A stretch of DNA of 8,806 nt, from assembly GCA_030613705.1 (NCBI GenBank), contig JAUWLJ010000068.1, forward strand, positions 1 through 8,806, read 5' to 3'. This DNA is from Chloroflexota bacterium (lineage in GTDB: Bacteria > Chloroflexota > Anaerolineae > Anaerolineales > UBA4823). Under the pieces are notes generated by a model. That model saw only the letters and a program-made list of their open reading frames with translations, did no database searches and was not told where the DNA came from. This document shows, piece after piece, positions 1 to 5,714 of the stretch. The translations under genes and the position numbers were made by a program. Each line of letters opens with the position of its first letter. Position 1 is the stretch's first letter.

Positions 1-29
1 ATGACAATGATATCTACATCTGCTTTCAC
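1..29 (-). CDS. 5' end of an unidentified gene, cut by the left window edge
   Basis: Only nine codons are visible, starting at a GTG at 29-27 and reading MKADVDIIV. The start is supported by an AAGGAG ribosome binding site (complement of 36-41) six bases upstream. That site overlaps the TAA stop of the preceding gene (40-42), so the two are probably translationally coupled. The hydrophobic DIIV stretch after a short polar lead would fit a first beta strand, for example of a nucleotide-binding fold, but this is too little to name a function. The call rests on the ribosome binding site, the spacing and the open frame. Confidence 0.55.
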
Positions 30-35
30 TAAGCA

Positions 36-41
36 CTCCTT
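36..41 (-). promoter_or_regulatory. Shine-Dalgarno AAGGAG overlapping the upstream stop codon
   Basis: The complement of 36-41 reads AAGGAG and sits six bases before the GTG at 29. It contains the first bases of the TAA stop of the 40-669 gene, an arrangement typical of coupled genes. It is the main reason for calling the truncated gene at the left edge. Confidence 0.6.
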
Positions 42-669
42 ATTCCATCCATAGCCCGCCATTTCCACCCAGCCAATCGGCAATATTTTCAGCTGCGCGT
101 TGGACATCGTTATCAGAGACATCCAGGTACAACGTCGGCAGCACTGATTCTGCGACCAACTCATTCATCAATACTTGTTCCTCAATAAAGATTTTGAGAT
201 CGTCGTATTGAGAAGGATTCCCAGAGACCTCAAGGCGTTCAGCACGTGCTGCTTCGAATGATTCAGGACTTCGGGTTACAAAAACTAGATGAAATCCAAG
301 TGGTTGCAGCCTTTGTTCGAGCCATTCAAAACGATAATCCCTTGCCCTGTTTTTCAATTGATAAGCCCGAGTTGAAATATGAAAGCGATCGATAATCCAG
401 GAATAGTAACGCTGCAGTTCAAACATTCTTGCCCAGGTCTGGTAAATCTCCATTGCCAGCGCTTCCTCTTCTGCGGCAAAATTAATTAAACCTCTGCCCC
501 AGGGATAGTTTGTAAAAGAACACCATTCTGCAGATATTATAGGTGAATGATAGCGGTATTTTCGTGGCCCAACAATACGGGGGTGTTCATTTAGAACAAA
601 AGCGATCTCAGTTTTTAAAGTCAGTCGTGTCCCCTCGAGAATGATTTTTGGACAAAGTTTCTTATTCAT
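40..669 (-). CDS. P-loop nucleoside/nucleotide kinase-like protein with altered Walker A
   Basis: A protein of 209 aa that resembles the thymidylate kinase/deoxynucleoside kinase fold. A first strand KIILEG (residues 8-13) leads into GTRLTLKT (13-20). This sits where a Walker A GxxxxGK[ST] belongs, but Leu18 replaces the second glycine while Lys19-Thr20 remain. IIDRFHIST (92-100) looks like the DR[FH] substrate/lid motif of dNMP and deoxynucleoside kinases. LVFVTRSPE (127-135) fits the late strand that precedes the adenine-binding region. The substrate cannot be told from sequence. I chose ATG 669 over an in-frame GTG at 690 because AGGG (complement of 675-678) lies five bases before the ATG and nothing suitable precedes the GTG. 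The stop overlaps the ribosome site of the next gene. Kinase-fold membership is an inference from motifs. The protein could be inactive or use an altered phosphate-binding loop. Confidence 0.8.
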   Translation of the reverse strand: MNKKLCPKIILEGTRLTLKTEIAFVLNEHPRIVGPRKYRYHSPIISAEWCSFTNYPWGRGLINFAAEEEALAMEIYQTWARMFELQRYYSWIIDRFHISTRAYQLKNRARDYRFEWLEQRLQPLGFHLVFVTRSPESFEAARAERLEVSGNPSQYDDLKIFIEEQVLMNELVAESVLPTLYLDVSDNDVQRAAENIADWLGGNGGLWME

Positions 670-808
670 TAGTACCCTGGGGAAAATCACTATTATGGGA
701 TCGCAGTTATCCAGGATACCACATTCGATCCTGTTCGACTATCCGAAAATAGATAATCAGGATCTAACTACTTACAAAATTGAGGGAATATCGTAAAATG
801 AGTACATC
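670..808. promoter_or_regulatory. Divergent intergenic spacer with CAGGAT/ATCCTG repeats
   Basis: A 139-bp spacer between two divergently read genes, so it should hold promoters for both. No convincing -35/-10 pair stands out on either strand. It carries GATCCTG at 727-733 and its exact inverse CAGGATC at 758-764, plus a near-perfect palindrome TATCCAGGATA at 708-718 that holds a third CAGGAT. These could be operator half-sites, but that is inference. Confidence 0.35.
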
Positions 809-1567
809 ATGTGCGAGGTGAATATCTCTTTCCTGAATGAACTTAATAATCTCCCGCCGAAGAGAAAGCGGTCTCAAGAGCTGACGGTCAGCTTTAAGGG
901 CAGCCAGTCTATAAAACATATCATCGAATCTCTGGGCATCCCTCATACAGAAGCGGGATTACTCATTGTGAACGAGCAATCAGTCGATTTCAATTACCTG
1001 GTCCAATCTGGGGACGTTATTCTTGTTCACCCGGCAAGACCTAATCTTGACAGTCTTTCCGGATTGTTCAGAGATGGCAAAATGACGATTGAGCCACGCT
1101 TCATTCTAGATAATCATTTAGGGAAATTAGCTGCATATCTTCGAATGTTCGGTATTGATGCTGCCTATCGTAACGATTACCAGGATGATGAGTTAGCGCA
1201 GCTCACTGTCGATCACAACCGCATCCTGCTCACCCGAGACCGCCAGCTCCTGATGAGAAAAACTATTCGCTATGGCTATTTGATTCGATCTTTAGATCCA
1301 GAAACTCAAGTGCACGAGATATTTCGTCGATTTGATCTAACCGGCCAGGTAACCCCTTTTCATCGTTGTTTACGTTGTAACAGTCCCTTGAAACCAATAG
1401 AAAAGGAGGTGGTACTTCACCGCCTGCAGCCATTAACCAGAAAATATTTCCAGGAATTTCAGATTTGTCCGGGTTGCCAACAAGTGTACTGGAAGGGTTC
1501 TCATTACGAGCGCATGGAACGGCTGGTCACAAGGTTGGTTGCAGCCTCGCATAATGACGGACTTTAG
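809..1567 (+). CDS. Mut7-C RNase-type (PIN-like) protein with N-terminal ubiquitin-like domain
   Basis: A protein of 252 aa matching the two-part architecture known as Mut7-C ubiquitin-like plus Mut7-C RNAse. Residues 1-80 form a beta-grasp/ThiS-like module, with LLIVNEQSVDFNYLVQSGD near its end and no visible C-terminal Gly-Gly. The PIN-like part begins at RFILDNHLGKLAAYLRMFGID (97-117) and contains the acidic residues expected for metal-dependent cleavage: Asp101, Asp117, Asp126/127 and Asp144 in LLTRD. A zinc ribbon closes the protein, with Cys187-x2-Cys190 and Cys220-x2-Cys223. The family is thought to cleave RNA, but the substrate is unknown, and the ubiquitin-like part may bind a partner. 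The start is uncertain: no strong ribosome site precedes ATG 809, and GTG 818 is an in-frame alternative. The gene stands alone and converges with the next one. Confidence 0.85.
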   Translation: MCEVNISFLNELNNLPPKRKRSQELTVSFKGSQSIKHIIESLGIPHTEAGLLIVNEQSVDFNYLVQSGDVILVHPARPNLDSLSGLFRDGKMTIEPRFILDNHLGKLAAYLRMFGIDAAYRNDYQDDELAQLTVDHNRILLTRDRQLLMRKTIRYGYLIRSLDPETQVHEIFRRFDLTGQVTPFHRCLRCNSPLKPIEKEVVLHRLQPLTRKYFQEFQICPGCQQVYWKGSHYERMERLVTRLVAASHNDGL

Positions 1568-1602
1568 ATTTAAAATACGTACGAATCACCAAGATTAAGG
1601 AA

Positions 1603-1627
1603 AAGCGCCAGGAGTATCCCGGCGCTT
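1603..1627. terminator. Hairpin between convergent genes, intrinsic terminator mainly for the minus strand
   Basis: AAGCGCC at 1603-1609 pairs perfectly with GGCGCTT at 1621-1627 around an 11-base loop. Two further G-C pairs are possible inside it. Read on the minus strand the hairpin is followed by TTTTCCTT, a moderate U-tract, so it should end the transcript of the 1662-2741 gene. Read on the plus strand no U-tract follows, though the stem could still protect the 3' end of the 809-1567 mRNA. Confidence 0.7.
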
Positions 1628-1661
1628 CACAATTAGGAAAACAAATTTAGTTCCAGAACCA

Positions 1662-2741
1662 TTAATTTTCGATTGAACCCAGGTTCCCAAAGGTATTGAT
1701 ATTCAACGTCCACTCGCTTCCGATCTGAGCCTCCTGGAAGAGATTGAGATCATTGGTCGAATAAACATATGCCTCATCCCCTGACCTGAAAAAGATCGTA
1801 TAGCTCTCTTCCCACTCTTCCCCCACACGTTGATCTGCCTGCAGAACAGGCTCCGGCCAGACAGGAGAAAAGTCACTGCCGGTCAAGACCGCTACATCAA
1901 CTACGCTCCATTCTTCGAGTGCATATGTGCAGAAAGATGCATAAACCTCGTATTCACAATCCTGCACAACTTCTGCAAAACCACTACCTGAATCGACAGT
2001 GTAAGGGGTTCCACAGACCTCAACAGAATTTGGCGCAGGTTCAGATTGAACAGAACGCACCTCCTGGCTGCAGGACCCGATCACCCCCTCGTCCGGGATT
2101 TCATCCTCCCAACCTTTATGCTCCACTGGGACCAGAGCCTCGACAGGGACCGAACGTTCCCAGCCGGCACGATCAACGATTCCTGTGATTGGATTTGTGC
2201 GGTTTGCAAAGAAAAGATAGGCTCCACAAGCCAGAACCAGTACCGCCACCACACCCACTATTATCCAAGTGCGAGCTCTCGACTGCGGTTTAGCTGGAGG
2301 CACAAATACTTGTTCACCTCCAACAACCTCCTCCACCAGGCTGCCTCCGCAAAAGGCACAAGATTTTTCCGTATCGGGATTTTCTTCCCCACAGTGAGGA
2401 CAAGCTATCATGCCTACCGGACCAGTTTTGTAAGCACCAACCACACGGCCGGTCTCTCGTATGACTCCTCCAACCAGGTCGCCCCCGCATTTATGGCAAA
2501 TTTCGGCTCCGGCAGAGTTCCGCGAACCGCAGTACGGGCAGTGGATATTTGCTCCAGCCTCTGCCTGGGCAATCTTCTCCTCATCCGTGATTAATTCCTG
2601 CCTTTCAGCCTGTTCAAATTGGACATTATCCGGTTGCGGCGCGCCACAATTCCCACAATGCTTCTCAGGTCCAGGGTTGACACCGTTGCAATTAGGGCAG
2701 GTCCACTGAAGTTCGACGTGTCCGATTTTTTTTCGAGCCAT
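1662..2741 (-). CDS. Triple zinc-ribbon single-pass membrane protein of unknown function
   Basis: A protein of 359 aa. Three CxxC...CxxC ribbons occupy the N-terminal third: Cys15/18/29/32, Cys68/71/82/85 and Cys114/117/128/131. A Pro/Arg/Lys-containing linker (149-157) leads to one membrane helix at about 158-178 (WIIVGVVAVLVLACGAYLFF). The positive residues before the helix suggest that the ribbons are cytoplasmic and the C-terminus is outside. The outer part (about 180-359) is acidic, with Trp-rich stretches and four cysteines (224, 243, 262, 271) that could form disulfides. I do not recognise this outer domain. Proteins with N-terminal zinc ribbons and a single helix are common in Chloroflexota and Gram-positive bacteria and mostly lack a known function. 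AGGAGG (complement of 2752-2757) lies ten bases before the ATG, with GAGGAA closer in. It is set apart from trpS by 324 bp and a terminator, so it probably has its own promoter. Confidence 0.85.
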   Translation of the reverse strand: MARKKIGHVELQWTCPNCNGVNPGPEKHCGNCGAPQPDNVQFEQAERQELITDEEKIAQAEAGANIHCPYCGSRNSAGAEICHKCGGDLVGGVIRETGRVVGAYKTGPVGMIACPHCGEENPDTEKSCAFCGGSLVEEVVGGEQVFVPPAKPQSRARTWIIVGVVAVLVLACGAYLFFANRTNPITGIVDRAGWERSVPVEALVPVEHKGWEDEIPDEGVIGSCSQEVRSVQSEPAPNSVEVCGTPYTVDSGSGFAEVVQDCEYEVYASFCTYALEEWSVVDVAVLTGSDFSPVWPEPVLQADQRVGEEWEESYTIFFRSGDEAYVYSTNDLNLFQEAQIGSEWTLNINTFGNLGSIEN

Positions 2742-3000
2742 GCTTCCTCAACCTCCTCGATGATCTCATTTCACATTATTGGTCAGAATTTAAATTTCTG
2801 TGTGGATTTGTTTTAGATTGATTCTCCAGTCTTGTGAAAATCAGATTTATTTCTCACCTGCCAGACAATGTTGTTAGTGATAATCTTGATCCATTTTATC
2901 AAACGACAAAGCCCAAATACTTTTCAAGTCTGCAAGCCCGATTTTCCAAAAAATAAACCTTATGATTGAGAGGTGCCTAACTATAATCCACAGGGACATC
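2742..3000. other. Intergenic region upstream of the zinc-ribbon gene
   Basis: Together with the trpS terminator this makes a 324-bp gene-free stretch. It must contain the promoter and leader of the minus-strand zinc-ribbon gene. I see only weak promoter candidates, such as TTGTCT and TCTGAT 17 bases apart on the minus strand, each matching four of six consensus positions. A small inverted repeat, TTGAT at 2886-2890 with ATCAA at 2898-2902, is too short to interpret. There is no credible small ORF, tRNA or riboswitch. Confidence 0.4.
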
Positions 3001-3040
3001 AATTAAAAAATAACCCGCCCAAGGATAAACAAGGGCAGGT
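3001..3040 (-). terminator. Intrinsic terminator of trpS and its operon
   Basis: On the minus strand ACCTGCCC (complement of 3033-3040) pairs with GGGCGGGT (complement of 3013-3020) over eight base pairs, one of them T-G, around a 12-base loop. It is followed directly by TATTTTTTAATT. A GC-rich stem plus a T run, about 25 bases beyond the trpS stop, is a classic rho-independent terminator and marks the end of the operon. Confidence 0.85.
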
Positions 3041-3065
3041 GATTAATATTCCAACCTATTAATAT

Positions 3066-4061
3066 TCAATCAATCCCCAATGCCTTGCGCACCTTCGCAA
3101 TCTTGGGCTGCGATATCTTGCGAGCTTTTTCAGCTCCCTGTAAAAGTACCTGTTCGAGATAATCCCAATCCTCCATAAATTGACCGTACTGCTCACGCGC
3201 CTCAGCGAATTCGGTCTCCAACAGTTCATAGAGATCGTTTTTTATTTGACTATACGCTAAACCCCCTTCAAGATATCTTTGACGAACCCGCTCAACATCT
3301 TCAGGTTGGGCAAAGTGTTTATATATTGCGAATACATTATCGGTCTCAGGATCCTTCGGTTCGTCCGGTTGACGCGAATCGGTTACGATCCGCATCACGC
3401 TCTTGCGCAGCTGCTTCGATGGGGCAAACATCGGGATTACATTCTCATAGCTTTTGCTCATTTTACGCCCATCAAGCCCTGGAATTGTCCTTACATCTTC
3501 TCGAATAACCGCTTCCGGCAGGGTTAGCACTTCACCGTAATTACTATTTATCGCCTGGGCGATATCACGCGCGATTTCGATATGCTGCTTTTGATCCAGC
3601 CCTACTGGAACATAATTCGTATCGAAGAGCAGGATATCCGCCGCCATCAAAGCTGGATAGAAGAACAACCCCGAATTAATCCCTTCATCGGCGCTGAAGC
3701 CTCTCTCCAAATTCTCCTCCACCGCAGCCTTATATGCATGAGCCCGGTTCAGCAGTCCCTTAGAGGTGAAACATGCCAATATCCAGGTCAGCTCCATCAC
3801 TTCAGGTATATCAGATTGCCGGTAAAAAATCACATTGTTTGGATCTAATCCTAAAGCCAGCCAGGATGCAGCCACATCGTAAGTCAGGCGCTTCAGCGTG
3901 ACCCGATCTTTGACTGTCGTCAAAGCGTGGTAATCCGCGATGAAGTATAACGCCTGATATTCCTTAGCCAGTTCCAACGCAGGACTGATCATACCCAGAT
4001 AATTTCCTATATGTGGGGTGCCAGATGGTTTTATTCCCGTTAGTGAAATTTCATTGGACAT
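3066..4061 (-). CDS. trpS: Tryptophanyl-tRNA synthetase
   Basis: A cytoplasmic class I aminoacyl-tRNA synthetase of 331 aa that charges tRNA-Trp with tryptophan using ATP. The HIGH-type signature is PSGTPHIGN (12-20) and the second class I signature is GRKMSKS (198-204). The stretch FFYPALMAADILLFDTNYVP (133-152) with VGLDQKQHIE following is highly typical of TrpRS, and Asp142 is the usual indole-contacting residue. The length is normal and the gene is intact. I start at ATG 4061 instead of the in-frame TTG at 4067. The AAAAGGG ribosome site (complement of 4070-4076) is eight bases from the ATG and only two from the TTG. It is the last gene of the minus-strand run, 39 bp after the DUF309 gene with no terminator between, so it is unlikely to have a leader attenuator of its own. 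Confidence 0.97.
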   Translation of the reverse strand: MSNEISLTGIKPSGTPHIGNYLGMISPALELAKEYQALYFIADYHALTTVKDRVTLKRLTYDVAASWLALGLDPNNVIFYRQSDIPEVMELTWILACFTSKGLLNRAHAYKAAVEENLERGFSADEGINSGLFFYPALMAADILLFDTNYVPVGLDQKQHIEIARDIAQAINSNYGEVLTLPEAVIREDVRTIPGLDGRKMSKSYENVIPMFAPSKQLRKSVMRIVTDSRQPDEPKDPETDNVFAIYKHFAQPEDVERVRQRYLEGGLAYSQIKNDLYELLETEFAEAREQYGQFMEDWDYLEQVLLQGAEKARKISQPKIAKVRKALGID

Positions 4062-4069
4062 ATACAATA

Positions 4070-4076
4070 CCCTTTT
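4070..4076 (-). promoter_or_regulatory. Ribosome binding site that decides the trpS start
   Basis: The complement reads AAAAGGG. Its distance is eight bases to the ATG at 4061 but only two to the TTG at 4067, so the ATG is the likely start. Confidence 0.6.
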
Positions 4077-4100
4077 CTTCGATGATAGTGGTTGATTGTT

Positions 4101-4949
4101 TCAATTTAACTTCTTATATTCTACAGGCTTCATCATGCTCAGATCGATCTCTGAAATTCTCTCCGCACCTAGATTTAGCATTTCCTGATGAACTGCACGT
4201 GCCTCTTGGCGTAGTTTCTCAATATTGATGCCGCGGCAAATCTCCGGTAGTGGATCGAGCCACTTACGCATACGCAGAAACATCTTTCCCGCACCATTAT
4301 AGTTTCCCCGCAAAATTTGATAATAGGCAACGGAAACTTGCAATATGGCTCTATATAGGTCTCTACCCGGACTTTGATCCTCCATCCAGGCAATTTCAAG
4401 CAAATCATGTGCTTCAAAATACTTGCCCCGATTGAACTTTTCCAGACCCTTTAGACCATAGTGAGATAATGGTTCCTCGCATGTCCCTCGCAGCTCATCT
4501 AGATCAATTATTTTGGCTTGTTTCAATAACAAATCAGGTAAATTCTTCACAAAATTCGATCTGGGTACAACTTTAGTTGCCCCAGCTTCTTTCGCGGCGT
4601 TCAGATATTCAATATCCACATGCGGTCCATAACACAAGACTGGTATTCCACGCGTGGCAGGTGCAGATGTGAGCAACATGATCCATTCCAACCATGGTAC
4701 GGAATCATTCCCAAGATCGAAGATGATTAATGCGGGTCTCCATTGGGTGATTTTTTCCAGCAAAACCCCATCTCTCCCTTGAAGTGGTTCAGCAAGGGTA
4801 CGCCCCGCATTCTTATCCTCTTTGGGGGAGATCTCGATCGCGGATTCGATCAGTTTCACCTCAAATCCCTGCTTTTCAGCAGCACTCTCAATGCGAATGG
4901 AGAAGTTCAAATCCTTGACAAATGCCAGGATCATTGGAAAATCATTCAT
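4101..4949 (-). CDS. Receiver-like domain fused to DUF309
   Basis: A protein of 282 aa with two parts. Residues about 5-145 look like a response-regulator receiver fold: a first strand MILAFVKD, a long insertion (about 40-65), ALIIFDLG with Asp78 at the phosphoacceptor place, IPVLCYGP (102-109), and GATKVVPRS (123-131). The acidic pair expected after the first strand is absent, the Thr/Ser switch position reads Tyr/Gly, and the usual Lys of the last strand appears replaced by Arg. Phosphorylation is therefore doubtful. Residues about 160-262 match DUF309: FNRGKYFEAHDLLEIAW (172-188) with His181, Glu185 and Trp188, then AILQVSVAYYQILRGNYNGA (201-220). DUF309 is a helical domain of unknown function. 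The gene sits 62 bp after the HD gene and 39 bp before trpS. AAAGG (complement of 4960-4964) precedes the ATG by a long ten bases. Confidence 0.85.
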   Translation of the reverse strand: MNDFPMILAFVKDLNFSIRIESAAEKQGFEVKLIESAIEISPKEDKNAGRTLAEPLQGRDGVLLEKITQWRPALIIFDLGNDSVPWLEWIMLLTSAPATRGIPVLCYGPHVDIEYLNAAKEAGATKVVPRSNFVKNLPDLLLKQAKIIDLDELRGTCEEPLSHYGLKGLEKFNRGKYFEAHDLLEIAWMEDQSPGRDLYRAILQVSVAYYQILRGNYNGAGKMFLRMRKWLDPLPEICRGINIEKLRQEARAVHQEMLNLGAERISEIDLSMMKPVEYKKLN

Positions 4950-5011
4950 AAGCTATATACCTTTTGAGCCAAATTTCTAAATTCAAACCATTGAGTTCCG
5001 CAAGTGAAATT

Positions 5012-5614
5012 TTACCAGCCCTGGTTCCTTGATACTTTTTCTAATTGATCAACAATCCTGACCAATTCCTGTAGCAGATCTCGCGAGCCGTGCTTACCAA
5101 ATTCTTTAATTAATTGACGATAATACCAAAGCGTACCTTCTTTACCACCATTAAAACGTTCCCAACCCGTTTCACCTTCCCGCCGAATATCTCTTAGCGT
5201 GGCACGGGCATTATAAACCTTATCTGCTAACGATACCCGCAATGCTTGAGGACTTGCCGTGCGAATTGAGGCAATATATTTCTCTTTGCGAGCACGCCAG
5301 GGTGGTTTCGGATCAGTGTAAGCATCCGTTACCGCATCCACAATCTCGGCCACACCTGTTCCATATCTTTGGCGAATATCTTCAAGAGTGTCTAAACCTC
5401 CTTGATCTTCCACCGCATCGTGCAGCAGAGCTGCAATGGCTTCATCCTCACCACCACCATCTTCAAGCACCAAACTAGTCACGCCAAGCAAATGAGCAAA
5501 ATAAGGTACCTGGCTGCGTTTTCTCACCTGCTTTGCGTGCAGGTGGTTTGCATAAACCAGAGCCTCATCAAATCGGTCAGTTAAGAAGGAGGTCTTTGAA
5601 TCCATTGATGACAT
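5012..5614 (-). CDS. HD-domain hydrolase related to the RelA/SpoT hydrolase and MESH1 (probable small alarmone hydrolase)
   Basis: A protein of 200 aa, cytoplasmic. The motifs follow the (p)ppGpp hydrolase half of SpoT/Rel and the stand-alone MESH1 type: HAKQVRKRSQVPYFAHLLGV (26-45), LLHDAVED (63-70), VTDAYTD (95-101) and SLADKVYNAR (128-137). The predicted Mn ligands are all present: His26, His65, Asp66 and Asp131. The Glu69-Asp70 catalytic pair and Asn135 are kept too. There is no synthetase, TGS or ACT domain, and the length fits a hydrolase-only protein. The likely reaction is removal of the 3'-pyrophosphate of ppGpp, although some relatives may act on other nucleotides. The start is firm: a perfect AGGAGG lies six bases before ATG 5614. 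It belongs to the long minus-strand run, but the 100-bp gap upstream leaves room for its own promoter. Confidence 0.88.
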   Translation of the reverse strand: MSSMDSKTSFLTDRFDEALVYANHLHAKQVRKRSQVPYFAHLLGVTSLVLEDGGGEDEAIAALLHDAVEDQGGLDTLEDIRQRYGTGVAEIVDAVTDAYTDPKPPWRARKEKYIASIRTASPQALRVSLADKVYNARATLRDIRREGETGWERFNGGKEGTLWYYRQLIKEFGKHGSRDLLQELVRIVDQLEKVSRNQGW

Positions 5615-5620
5615 ACCTGG

Positions 5621-5626
5621 CCTCCT
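5621..5626 (-). promoter_or_regulatory. Perfect Shine-Dalgarno AGGAGG for the HD hydrolase gene
   Basis: The complement of 5621-5626 reads AGGAGG, six bases from ATG 5614. It fixes this start over the internal ATG at 5605 and is the strongest ribosome site in the window. Confidence 0.8.
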
Positions 5627-5714
5627 GATTTAACAGATACTCTCGAGACGATTCCTGAATAGCATAAGGACACTCATGAAAAATTCTTGTGTTCTCAATT
5701 CTCGCAAGATTATC

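Noticed and set aside
798..821. A 7-codon plus-strand frame (ATG to TGA) overlapping the Mut7-C start
   Set aside because: A leader peptide coupled to the 809 start is possible, but it lacks a ribosome site and a telling composition, and such short frames are common by chance.
2046..2594. A 182-aa plus-strand open frame opposite the zinc-ribbon gene
   Set aside because: The opposite strand encodes regular CxxC ribbons and a membrane helix with a good ribosome site. The plus-strand frame is compositionally odd and shows no domain, so it is a shadow.
3042..3067. Direct repeat ATTAATATTC at 3042-3051 and 3058-3067 around the trpS stop
   Set aside because: A 10-bp AT-only style repeat next to a terminator is easily produced by chance. 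There is no sign of an insertion or attachment site.
4062..4100. Possible T-box or Trp attenuator before trpS
   Set aside because: The gap to the upstream gene is only 39 bp, too short for a T-box or leader peptide with attenuator, and no hairpin is visible.
5660..5710. Weak stem TCTTG/CAAGA followed by a T run between the M24 and HD genes
   Set aside because: Five base pairs with a 15-base loop is too weak to call an intrinsic terminator. The operon probably reads through.
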